From positions 1-64,000 of the forward strand of contig CAJTFB010000011.1 of NCBI GenBank assembly GCA_910575665.1: DNA of 64,000 nt. Direction: 5' to 3'. Below the pieces are notes generated by a model, which was not told where the DNA came from, made no database searches, and worked only from the letters and a program-made list of their open reading frames with translations. Positions 46,421-54,467 of this stretch are shown here, one piece after another (the stretch's first letter is position 1; each line of letters starts with the position of its first letter). A program made the translations under genes and the position numbers. This DNA is from Eubacteriaceae bacterium (GTDB lineage Bacteria; Bacillota; Clostridia; Lachnospirales; Lachnospiraceae).

Positions 46421-46508
46421 GTGGCGCCAGCCACGTAAAAGTGCTGGGACAGCACTATGGCACTGTAAAGTGCCGAGGCGTTGCGAGCAGGATAAAGGGC
46501 GCCAGCCC
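46421..46508. repeat. Cluster of four short hairpins
   Basis: Four hairpins stand in a row: GTGGCGCCAGCCAC (46421-46434), AGTGCTG-GGA-CAGCACT (46440-46456), GGCACT-GTAA-AGTGCC (46459-46474) and GGGCGCCAGCCC (46497-46508). The first and last share a GCCA loop. It looks like a REP-type element or structured RNA. The bases from 46509 to 46627 contain only a possible promoter (TTTCAA 46567-46572, TATAAT 46591-46596). Confidence 0.6.
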
Positions 46509-46627
46509 GGAGAATGTAATTGCCATTGTTAAACATACCCCGTGGTAGATCTACATGTGATTTTTGTTTCAAGATGAGTACAGAAGCTGTTATAATATTT
46601 TGAGTTAAATAGCAGAACATGTAAAGC

Positions 46628-46789
46628 GAGGGATAGGTTATGGAACGAACTGAAAGAGTTGAATTGACAGTATTATGTTTAGTACACAGTGAAGATGCTT
46701 ATTTGTTGGAGGGATAGGTTATGGAACGAACTGAAAGAGTTGAATTGACAGTATTATGTTTAGTACACAGTGAAGATGCTTATTTGTTG
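46628..46789 (+). repeat. 81-bp perfect tandem duplication over a gene start
   Basis: Bases 46628-46708 and 46709-46789 are identical. The unit contains the ribosome site GAGGGATAGG, the ATG and the first 23 codons of the NUDIX gene. The length is a multiple of three, but the duplicated leader brings a TAG into frame. Confidence 0.95.
46640..46717 (+). pseudogene. Truncated duplicate of the NUDIX gene start
   Basis: Starting at the first copy of the ATG, 25 residues are read (MERTERVELTVLCLVHSED and so on) before TAG at 46715-46717, which comes from the repeated leader. It is a by-product of the tandem duplication. If translated, ribosomes would stop four bases before the intact start and might re-initiate there. 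Confidence 0.8.
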
Positions 46790-47170
46790 CAGGATAGAGT
46801 AAAAGAAGATTGGAAAGGCTATACCTTACCAGGTGGACATATTGAAAATGGAGAGTCGATTGTTCATGCCGTAGTACGTGAAATGAAAGAGGAAACAGGC
46901 TTAACAATTTTAAATCCAAAACTTTGTGGAGTAAAACAGTTTCCTATAGAAGATGGGCGGTATATTGTTTTCCTTTTTAAAGCAGATAAATATAAAGGAA
47001 AACTTACTTCTTCATCGGAAGGGAATATGCATTGGGTAAGAAGGGAAGAATTATCCAATGTGAATTTAGTAGGTGATTTTTATGAGATACTTCAAGTAAT
47101 ATTAGATGATAATTTAAATGAATTTCAATATATTTGTGAAGGTGATCAATGGAAAATTGAACTGAAATAA
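46721..47170 (+). CDS. NUDIX hydrolase (MutT-like)
   Basis: The 149-residue protein has a full NUDIX box, GGHIENGESIVHAVVREMKE, at residues 38-57, and the MutT-like spacing of strands. Relatives clean up oxidised nucleotides such as 8-oxo-dGTP, but the substrate here is not shown. The start follows the second copy of GAGGGATAGG. DNA is AT-rich compared with the neighbouring hydratase. It stands between a hairpin repeat and an insertion-sequence relic. Confidence 0.85.
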   Translation: MERTERVELTVLCLVHSEDAYLLQDRVKEDWKGYTLPGGHIENGESIVHAVVREMKEETGLTILNPKLCGVKQFPIEDGRYIVFLFKADKYKGKLTSSSEGNMHWVRREELSNVNLVGDFYEILQVILDDNLNEFQYICEGDQWKIELK

Positions 47171-47172
47171 GA

Positions 47173-47440
47173 ATGTTTATATTTACTATTTTTCCATATG
47201 CTACAGGTTTTTTACGGACTTCCGAAACAACAAAAATAGGTAGATTTGTATCCGATGAAGATATATTGAGTATTTTAGAAAGATTAATTCAACAAAATAG
47301 AGAAGTCTATAATGTACATTTTCTAAAATGGAGGTGTTTCAAAACATTAAGTTTTAATGTATTTAGAAAATGTTTTTTAGATTCCACAGGACACCATTTC
47401 GCACATGTGGAAAAAGAAATGAAAAGTTTGCTTCCATTAG
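47173..47440 (+). other. Unrecognised gene debris before the IS256 relic
   Basis: An open frame begins MFIFTIFPYATGF and passes through KIGRFVSDEDILSILERLIQ into the IS-derived sequence. It has no credible ribosome site and resembles nothing I can name; it is probably a fragment fused by insertion. Confidence 0.35.
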
Positions 47441-47926
47441 GTAGTGTAAATAAATTTGTGTTTCTGGAAATAAATGGCTCCTTTTTGGTAAAAATCAAGA
47501 TATGGAAATTTTTATCGAAAAGGAGTGTTTTTATGCCAGTAGCAAAGGAACAGATTCGACAGATTATCTCAGAAAACAACTTAAACAGCGTCACAGACGT
47601 CTACTCCCTCCTACGGGACAGTTTCAAGGACATCCTTGACATCCGCCGGATCATGTATACAACGAATATCATAGAAGGGCTGAACCGCCAGTACCGGAAA
47701 GTAACCAAGACAAAAAGCGTATTCCCAAGCGACACATCCCTGGAAAAGATGCTGTATCTGGCAAGCCAGAATATAACAAAGAAATGGACGCAGAGATACC
47801 GGAACTGGGATCAGGTGCTGAACCAGCTGGTTGTCCTGTACGGAGAGCGGCTTACGGATCATTTATAAAAAGATACGTAAAACCGACAAAAAATCTGTAC
47901 ATATTTTATTCTTATCAGAAAAGTCT
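47441..47926 (+). mobile_element. Internally deleted IS256-type element
   Basis: The right end (47880-47926) matches bases 20-68 of the window. The left end is placed near GTAGTGTAAATAAATTTGTG (47441) because AT-rich bases there loosely mirror the right end. The element keeps both tips but lost most of the transposase, so it could move only with a transposase from elsewhere. Confidence 0.6.
47533..47868 (+). pseudogene. IS256-family transposase with internal deletion
   Basis: The 111-residue frame joins the N-terminus of an IS256 transposase (MPVAKEQIRQIISENNLNSV) directly to its C-terminus (DIRRIMYTTNIIEGLNRQYRK to the end). A normal copy has about 400 residues, so most of the catalytic core, including the two DDE aspartates, is gone; the glutamate in NIIEGLNR remains. 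The joint lies at a repeated GACATCC (47629-47635 and 47638-47644), typical of a deletion by short homology. The frame is preserved, so a short protein could still be made. Confidence 0.85.
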
Positions 47927-48239
47927 GGGTTCTTGGCATCTCCTGTACGGGACGTACTACTTGTTCCGTGATGAAATGGTCACTTGTGGCGAAGCGTACG
48001 AAAATTTGCGTGTGGAGACCGTTTCCGCTTTTCGCTATATTAAACATGCCGTTGTAAGCTGTGTTCCAGAAGGCGACGCTATCAACAGAGTACGTTCTAT
48101 TGCCCGTCACTGCGGTGTGGATAATCCCCGTGTCATTGGCTGGGATTTTCAATTTGACGAGCCTATGTTGAATGTACTACGTTTGGAATACAATTTGGTC
48201 GTGCTTGTATATGGGCACCAGCATATACAAGAGATATAA
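47927..48239 (+). pseudogene. C-terminal fragment, possibly of an AraC-type regulator
   Basis: Just after the IS relic, about 100 codons (WHLLYGTYYLFRDEMVTCG, then AINRVRSIARHCGVDNPRV and IGWDFQFDEPMLNVLRLEY) read without a start of their own. The pattern recalls the ligand-binding half of AraC-family regulators, but I am not sure. The beginning was probably lost with the insertion. Confidence 0.4.
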
Positions 48240-48299
48240 AATGTGATTGGCCTGGGAAAATTATATAATTAACATTCTTAAGAATTGATATAGCAACAG

Positions 48300-48458
48300 A
48301 TGGATTATTTGATCTTTTGTCAATTGCCCAACGAGATCCAATTTGGCAGAGATATTGAATATATGGCGCCGCTAAATATGTATCAACTATGTAAGAATAA
48401 GATAGAGCAATCGTTTTCTTACATAGGTTCTGGTCTGCCTGACAAACAATTATACTGA
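48300..48458 (+). other. Short open frame without supporting evidence
   Basis: A 52-codon frame (MDYLIFCQLPNEIQFG start) lies in the otherwise empty 48240-48621 region. It has no ribosome site and no recognised family, so it may be debris. The rest of that region is AT-rich and shows nothing else. Confidence 0.2.
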
Positions 48459-48651
48459 TAAACTTTCAAAAAAGAGATACATAGGCGCCGTCGAGTCATA
48501 AAAGGCAGTAAAAAAATATATTGATTCTTACGAAAACAGTATGAAAAAATGAATTTATGATTTATAATAGTAGATAGAAATATCGGGGTATGGGAGGCGG
48601 AGGAAAGATTTTTCGTTTCCTATGATTTATGTGAATTGGAGGTCGATCGTT

Positions 48652-50118
48652 ATGTTGGGGCAGATTGATGTAAACAAGTCAATGCAAAAGAAAGAATACG
48701 ATGAGAAGATGGATCAGCTGGAGGTGCGATTTGGGGAGCTGCAGCGGGCGTGCAAGGAGAAACAGATTCCGGTCATGGTCGTATTTGAGGGGTTGGATGC
48801 GGCGGGAAAGGGGACGATGATAAACCGTATGATCCAGTCTTTGGATCCCCGCGGTTTTAAGGTGTTTACTGTGGGCAGGGATAAGGAAGATGAAGTGATG
48901 CGCCCCTATTTCTGGCGGTATTTCACAAAGACGCCGGAAAAGGGAAGGATGCACATCTTTGACCAGAGCTGGTATAAGGGAGTGTACGAGCAGATTATAT
49001 CAGAAAAGGAAGTGCTGGATTTTGAGGAAATGCTGACAGAGGACGGTTGTTTGATCATTAAATTCTTCCTGATGATCTCTAAACAGGAGCAGAAAAAGAG
49101 ACTGGAGAAACTGGAAAAAAATAATGAGACCAGCTGGAGAGTTACAGAAAAAGATATAGCAAACAACAAAAACTATGAAAAATGCCTGAAAGAATATGAC
49201 CGGGTTCTGGTTCATACCGATACAGCGAAGGCACCCTGGACCGTGGTGGAGGCCACAGATAAACAGTATGCCACCTGTAAAATAATTACTACAATGGTAG
49301 AAAGAATGGAACGTGCGGTGAGAGGAGTGGAAGAGCCTCTTTCCATAGAAGCAGATAAAAAGGGCGCCGGGAATAATGGAGCAATGTCCGATGTGGAGAG
49401 ATTCCGAAATGGTGTATTGCAAGGAATCGATCTAAGTAAGACCATGGAACGGGAAGAATATAAGAAAAAGAAAAAAGAATTGCAGAAGCGTCTTCTTGCT
49501 CTTCATAATAAAATGTATCTGAAAAGGGTTCCGGTTATTCTTGCATTTGAGGGCTGGGATGCTGGGGGAAAGGGCGGAGCCATCAAGCGACTTACCCAGG
49601 CCATGGACCCGAGAGGATATGAAGTGGTTCCTGTGGCGGCGCCCAACGATATAGAAAAGGCACATCATTATCTGTGGAGATTCTGGGAGCGGATACCAAA
49701 AGCCGGACACATGGCGATCTTTGACCGTACCTGGTATGGCAGGGTTCTGGTGGAACGCATTGAGGGATTTGCCAGAGAGCAGGAATGGAGCCGCGCTTAC
49801 AGCGAGATCAACAATATGGAAGAGCAATTTACGAATGCCGGTTACATTGTATTGAAGTTCTGGCTTCACATTGACAAGGAAGAGCAGGAGCGCAGATTCC
49901 GGGAGAGAGAAAACACACCAGAAAAGCAGTGGAAGATCACCGATGAGGACTGGCGAAACCGGGCAAAATGGGATTTATACGAAAAAGCCGTGGACGAAAT
50001 GATCGTCCGTACCTCCACGGAAGATGCTCCTTGGATCGTGGTGGAGGCCAACTCTAAGTATTTTGCCAGAATCAAAGTGCTGGAGACAGTGGTGAATGCG
50101 TTGGAAAAACGACTATAA
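48652..50118 (+). CDS. pap: Two-domain PPK2 kinase (polyphosphate:AMP phosphotransferase)
   Basis: The 488-residue protein is two PPK2 units in tandem (about 1-235 and 265-488). Each has a Walker A loop, GLDAAGKGT near residue 49 and GWDAGGKGG near residue 302, and a lid with the WYKG/WYGR arginine region. Double-domain PPK2 proteins of class II phosphorylate AMP to ADP from polyphosphate, the likely role here. The ATG at 48652 follows GGAGGT; the earlier in-frame ATG at 48622 lacks a site. Confidence 0.9.
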   Translation: MLGQIDVNKSMQKKEYDEKMDQLEVRFGELQRACKEKQIPVMVVFEGLDAAGKGTMINRMIQSLDPRGFKVFTVGRDKEDEVMRPYFWRYFTKTPEKGRMHIFDQSWYKGVYEQIISEKEVLDFEEMLTEDGCLIIKFFLMISKQEQKKRLEKLEKNNETSWRVTEKDIANNKNYEKCLKEYDRVLVHTDTAKAPWTVVEATDKQYATCKIITTMVERMERAVRGVEEPLSIEADKKGAGNNGAMSDVERFRNGVLQGIDLSKTMEREEYKKKKKELQKRLLALHNKMYLKRVPVILAFEGWDAGGKGGAIKRLTQAMDPRGYEVVPVAAPNDIEKAHHYLWRFWERIPKAGHMAIFDRTWYGRVLVERIEGFAREQEWSRAYSEINNMEEQFTNAGYIVLKFWLHIDKEEQERRFRERENTPEKQWKITDEDWRNRAKWDLYEKAVDEMIVRTSTEDAPWIVVEANSKYFARIKVLETVVNALEKRL

Positions 50119-50222
50119 GTGTTTTATAAAAGACCAATATTTGCAATCACTTTTCAAAGAAATGCAATCGTGATTTTATTGTGGATATTGTACAATAAAC
50201 AAAAAGAGAAGGAGATGATTTT

Positions 50223-53200
50223 GTGAAATATCACAGTTATAGACTGCGGCGTGTACTGGCAGCGGTTATAGCACTTGTTGTCATGGCGACAGCGGTAGTT
50301 GTACCAGAAGCAGCACATGCGGCGAAAAAGAAAGTAAAGAGCATTACGCTGTCTAAACCAGTGGTGAAGACGCTGGGAATGAAAAAGGGAGAGACATTCT
50401 CTCTCAAAGTGAAAGTGAAACCAGCAGGAATGAGTAAAAAAATAACCTACCGCTCCAATAAAAAAGCGGTGGTTTCTGTAGACAAAAAAGGAAAACTTAA
50501 AGCGAAGAAGGCAGGAAAAGCGGTGATCACGATTTCCAGCCAGACTAAGCCAAAGAAGAGTGTCAAAGTGACAGTTTCTGTATTTAAAGCATTTAAAAAG
50601 GCAAAGAAGGTGGCGCTGAATCAGAAACATGCGACACTTCGGGAAGGACAGAAGTTGCAGTTGAAAGCTTCAGTATCGCCGAAAAATGCTACTGTGAAGA
50701 ACGTGACATTTCTGAGTTCGGATACATCGGTTGCCAAAGTGACCAGTAAGGGTGTTGTGACAGCGAAAAAGACAGGAACCGTCAAAATCACAGCCTATGC
50801 TGCGGATGGAAGGGGAGCTAAGGGGGTTTGTACAGTTACTGTGGTAAAAACGTCGGATGACAGCAAAGTTACTGCGGCTCCACCACAGATCACAAATTCT
50901 GCTCCGCCTGTAACGGATCCAACTCCGCTGCCACAGAAACCTTTTACTTTGGCAGAGGGATTTGGCTATGTTTCGATCTACATAGATGATACAGGGGATG
51001 ATTACGAAGGGTTAAGTCTTGTAGCGGATTCTTTTGCCGGCGATATTGAGCAGGTTTTAACCAGTGAATGCAGACCTGATGTCGTCACAGATCCTGGTGA
51101 TATTATGGGAACTGCTATTTATGCAGGTTCTATTGGGAACAATCAAGTCATCGATTCGCTGATTGCAGCTGGTAAGCTGGATGTATCGGCTATTCAGGGC
51201 AAGAGAGAGACTTACAAGATTCAGATCGTAGATCAGCCGTCACCGGGGATTGAAAGAGGTCTTGTCGTGGTGGGAAGCGATAAGCGGGGGACCATTTACG
51301 GACTCTATCATATTTCTGAACTGATCGGTGTTTCGCCTTGGATTTTCTGGGCAGATGCTGTGCCGGATAAAAAGGACAGCATTGTTTTGCAAGCTTCTGA
51401 ATTGAATGTGACGTCAAAGGAGCCATCGGTAAAATACCGCGGAATATTCCTGAATGATGAGGCGCCTTCCTTGACAGGATGGGTGAATGCAAAATTCAAA
51501 GGCTATAATGAAGAATTTTATAAGCATGTATATGAATTAATACTGCGCTGCAAGGGAAATTATCTGTGGCCAGCGATGTGGTCCAATAATTTCAGTGAAG
51601 ATGGTAAATCCAGTAAAATTGCCAATGCAGAACTTGCTGACAAGTACGGTATTGTAATGGGCACCTCCCATCATGAGCCGCTGTGTCGTGCCGGTGTAGA
51701 GTGGCAGAGAATATACAAAAAATACGGTAACAGCAATAAATGGAATTTTAATACTAACGAAGAGGCCATCACAAAGTTCTGGCAGGACGGCGTAAAAAGA
51801 AATATGGCCTTTGAAAATGTATATACTCTGGGTATGCGTGGAGAGGCGGATTCCGCACTTTCCGGAACCGACGAGGAGAATATCGAGCTTCTGAAAAAAG
51901 TCATTACCGTTCAGAAAAATATACTGGAGAAAAATGACCTGTCAGAGGCACCACAGGTATTAACCGTATACAAAGAGGTAGAAAAGTTCTGGCATGGAAC
52001 TGAGAAAGCCGAGGGACTTAAGAAGTGGGATGTTCTGGATGATGTAACGATTATGCTCTGTGATGATAATTTTGGTAATATGCGTACTCTTCCTGACCAG
52101 GAGACGATAAACCGTCCCGGCGGCTGGGGGATGTATTACCACTTTGACTATCACGGTGGACCGACTTCTTATGAGTGGATTAATACCGTGGAGCTCAATA
52201 AGGTATGGGAACAGATGACCATGGCATATGAACATGGCATCGATGATATCTGGATCGTCAATGTAGGAGATCTTAAGCCGATGGAAATGAATATATCTTA
52301 TTTCCTGGATTTGGCATATGATTACGATACCTGGGGAAAAAATGGACTGAACCGGACCGAAGAATATATGAACCGCTGGGTAAGACAGCAGTTTGGTTCT
52401 TCTCTTGAAGAACAGCAGGTTCAGGACCTTCGTTTTCTGATCCAGGAGTACACGTGGCTTCATGGATCCTGTAAACCGGAAGTAATAAGTGCGAATACGT
52501 ACAATGTTTCCAATTATAACGAAGCAGTCAGAGTGCTGGATCGTGTCCAGAAGATGGAGCAGTTGGCAGAGGAGTATAAGGATGTGATTCCAGAAAGCCA
52601 TCAGGCAGCATATTTTGAACTGATCTATTACCCTGTAGTGGGAGCGGCGGCTGTAGCGAAAATGCAGATTGGCAAAGGACTGAACAAATATTTTTATGAC
52701 CTTGGCAGCATGAATGCAAATCTGTATGCGGCACTTGTGGAAGATTCCATTCAGCAGGATAAAGATCTACAGAATACATACAATAATGATATGCCAGGTG
52801 TGGGGGATAAATGGAAAAATATGATGAGTTCTCCACATGTAGGTTATGTTACTTGGAACTCTGATGGATGGAAATATCCAACAGCAAAGTGGCTGAGGGA
52901 ATCTGACCAAACGGGGCTTTCTGTCACCCTTGAAAATCAGGCAGAAGCTTATCGGGAGGGAGAATGCCAGTTGGATGAATTTACCAGTACTGGAAAGGAA
53001 ACCTATACGGTAACTTTAGCGAATATGGGAGAAAATCCACTGGATTATTCGGTGAAGAGCTCCGCCGACTGGATTCAGGTATCTAAGACTTCTGGACAGG
53101 TGGAGATGCAGGATAGTTTCCAAGTATCTGTTGACTGGAGCAAAAATCCAGAGGCTGCAGGAACGGTTCAGATCCAGAGCGGTACTCAGATTGTAACGAT

Positions 53201-53798
53201 TCAGGTGAAGACGAGAAAGATCAATACGGATGGATTGGCAGCGAATACGTTTATTTATGCCAATGGATATGCGTCGATACTGCCTGGGCATTTCAGCCAG
53301 AGCGGCAAGGGAACTAATGGAACAGAGATTTCCGTTATCCATAAATATGGGAAAACTGGAGAATCCTTAAAAGCTTTACCGACGGATGTAAAAACGGCTT
53401 CTGTTCCAGAAGATGCAGCCTGGGTAGAATACCTTGTTTCTGTGGAGAAGGCAGGCACCTACCAACTGACCTCCTATACGGCGCCATCCAACAATCTGTT
53501 GCGTGAAGACGTGGGAATCTATTATGGAGTATCTGTAAATGGAGGAAAAGCAGAAAAGCTCAATACGGTGGATCCGGCAACCTTCAAGGCAGGTGAGTAC
53601 AGTGGCTCATGGACAAAGGATGTTGAGGCAAATGGAAGAAAGACCCAGAGTGAAGTGGTGTTAAATGCCGGTGTCAATACGATTCGTATCTATGCTATGG
53701 ATCCAGCATTTGTCCTGCAGAAACTGGTGGTATCTGAAGCGCCTGTAGCGGCATCTCATCTGGGACCAGAAGAAAGTTATTATATTGGGAAAAAATAG
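50223..53798 (+). CDS. Secreted GH115 glycoside hydrolase with Big2 repeats
   Basis: The 1191-residue protein starts with a signal peptide (basic MKYHSYRLRR, then a hydrophobic stretch, cleavage expected after AHA near residue 33). Two bacterial Ig-like Big2 domains follow (about 36-125 and 127-210), then a proline-rich linker. From about 240 to 880 the sequence matches family GH115, with segments such as YRGIFLNDEAP, NYLWPAMW and GTSHHEPL; GH115 enzymes remove glucuronic acid side chains from xylan. A C-terminal beta-rich part (about 1000-1190) probably binds sugar. The start is GTG after AAGGAGATG. It has no sortase motif. It stands alone, with no other xylan gene around it. Confidence 0.88.
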   Translation: MKYHSYRLRRVLAAVIALVVMATAVVVPEAAHAAKKKVKSITLSKPVVKTLGMKKGETFSLKVKVKPAGMSKKITYRSNKKAVVSVDKKGKLKAKKAGKAVITISSQTKPKKSVKVTVSVFKAFKKAKKVALNQKHATLREGQKLQLKASVSPKNATVKNVTFLSSDTSVAKVTSKGVVTAKKTGTVKITAYAADGRGAKGVCTVTVVKTSDDSKVTAAPPQITNSAPPVTDPTPLPQKPFTLAEGFGYVSIYIDDTGDDYEGLSLVADSFAGDIEQVLTSECRPDVVTDPGDIMGTAIYAGSIGNNQVIDSLIAAGKLDVSAIQGKRETYKIQIVDQPSPGIERGLVVVGSDKRGTIYGLYHISELIGVSPWIFWADAVPDKKDSIVLQASELNVTSKEPSVKYRGIFLNDEAPSLTGWVNAKFKGYNEEFYKHVYELILRCKGNYLWPAMWSNNFSEDGKSSKIANAELADKYGIVMGTSHHEPLCRAGVEWQRIYKKYGNSNKWNFNTNEEAITKFWQDGVKRNMAFENVYTLGMRGEADSALSGTDEENIELLKKVITVQKNILEKNDLSEAPQVLTVYKEVEKFWHGTEKAEGLKKWDVLDDVTIMLCDDNFGNMRTLPDQETINRPGGWGMYYHFDYHGGPTSYEWINTVELNKVWEQMTMAYEHGIDDIWIVNVGDLKPMEMNISYFLDLAYDYDTWGKNGLNRTEEYMNRWVRQQFGSSLEEQQVQDLRFLIQEYTWLHGSCKPEVISANTYNVSNYNEAVRVLDRVQKMEQLAEEYKDVIPESHQAAYFELIYYPVVGAAAVAKMQIGKGLNKYFYDLGSMNANLYAALVEDSIQQDKDLQNTYNNDMPGVGDKWKNMMSSPHVGYVTWNSDGWKYPTAKWLRESDQTGLSVTLENQAEAYREGECQLDEFTSTGKETYTVTLANMGENPLDYSVKSSADWIQVSKTSGQVEMQDSFQVSVDWSKNPEAAGTVQIQSGTQIVTIQVKTRKINTDGLAANTFIYANGYASILPGHFSQSGKGTNGTEISVIHKYGKTGESLKALPTDVKTASVPEDAAWVEYLVSVEKAGTYQLTSYTAPSNNLLREDVGIYYGVSVNGGKAEKLNTVDPATFKAGEYSGSWTKDVEANGRKTQSEVVLNAGVNTIRIYAMDPAFVLQKLVVSEAPVAASHLGPEESYYIGKK

Positions 53799-53819
53799 AA
53801 GAGTGGAGTTTATAAAAAA

Positions 53820-53873
53820 GGTGCGGCTGAAAACCGCGCACCTCTAAAGAATTGCCTTCGGCCATTCTTTTGC
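53820..53873 (+). terminator. Tandem hairpins after the GH115 gene
   Basis: GGTGCG pairs with CGCACC (53820-53843), and AGAATTGCC-TTC-GGCCATTCTTTT follows (53849-53873) with a short T run. Confidence 0.7.
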
Positions 53874-53903
53874 TCCGCAAATCGAGAACTTTTCTATTAA
53901 GAT

Positions 53904-53940
53904 AAAAAGAGGTCAGTAGGGAGAGCTACTGGCCTCTTTT
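53904..53940. terminator. Second terminator hairpin between GH115 and blaI-like genes
   Basis: AAAGAGGTCAGTAG pairs with CTACTGGCCTCTTTT, ending in T; it could act in both directions. Confidence 0.65.
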
Positions 53941-53981
53941 AAACAGCCAGAGTGGCAACAGGTATAAAAAGTTTTGGAAAT

Positions 53982-54005
53982 AATAAATTAACAAGTGTTA
54001 ATTAT
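53982..54005 (+). promoter_or_regulatory. Likely BlaI-type operator
   Basis: TTAACAAGTGTTAA (53988-54001) is a palindrome with a two-base centre, extended by AATAA and TTATT on the two sides. It lies about 65 bases before the repressor gene and resembles the ACA-TGT operators of BlaI/MecI repressors. Confidence 0.5.
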
Positions 54006-54066
54006 TAATGCTTGTTATCCGATATACAAAGTGACACCATTGAAAGAGAATGACAGGAGGATTCAA

Positions 54067-54465
54067 ATGTCAAAAGAGGATAAGATACCAAGTGACAGTG
54101 AATGGCGGGTGATGGAAGTGCTTTGGGAGAGTGGGGCACCTCTCCCATCTTCTGAGATTATTAGACGTTTGGGAGAGCACAATATGACTTCCAGAATGGT
54201 CCGGGTTCTTCTCAACCGACTGTGTCAGAAGGAACTGGTTGATTATGTAGTTGATGAAAAGGATACAAGAGTGTATCACTATTTTTCCAGGAAGAGCAGG
54301 GCAGAGTGCAGAAGAGAAAAGAGCAGACGGTTTGTAGAATGTTATTTTGCCGGAAGCCAAACAGGGGCGATCGCTTCGCTTTTGCAGAGTGCTTCGCTCA
54401 CTGAAGAACAGATTAAGGAACTGGAAGCGCTGTTGGAAGAGAACAAGAGAAAGGGTGAAGAATAG
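54067..54465 (+). CDS. BlaI/MecI/CopY-family repressor
   Basis: The 132-residue protein has the winged-helix DNA-binding half (about 5-75, with DSEWRVMEVLWE and TSRMVRVLLNRL) and a helical dimer region, as in BlaI. In this family the partner protease cuts the repressor to switch genes on. AGGAGG lies five bases before the ATG at 54067; an earlier in-frame ATG has no site. The gene is followed two bases later by a BlaR-like protease gene, so the pair probably works together. Confidence 0.88.
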   Translation: MSKEDKIPSDSEWRVMEVLWESGAPLPSSEIIRRLGEHNMTSRMVRVLLNRLCQKELVDYVVDEKDTRVYHYFSRKSRAECRREKSRRFVECYFAGSQTGAIASLLQSASLTEEQIKELEALLEENKRKGEE

Positions 54466-54467
54466 CT

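Noticed and set aside
48300-48458. New small gene
   Set aside because: No ribosome site and no family; listed only as an open frame of low confidence.
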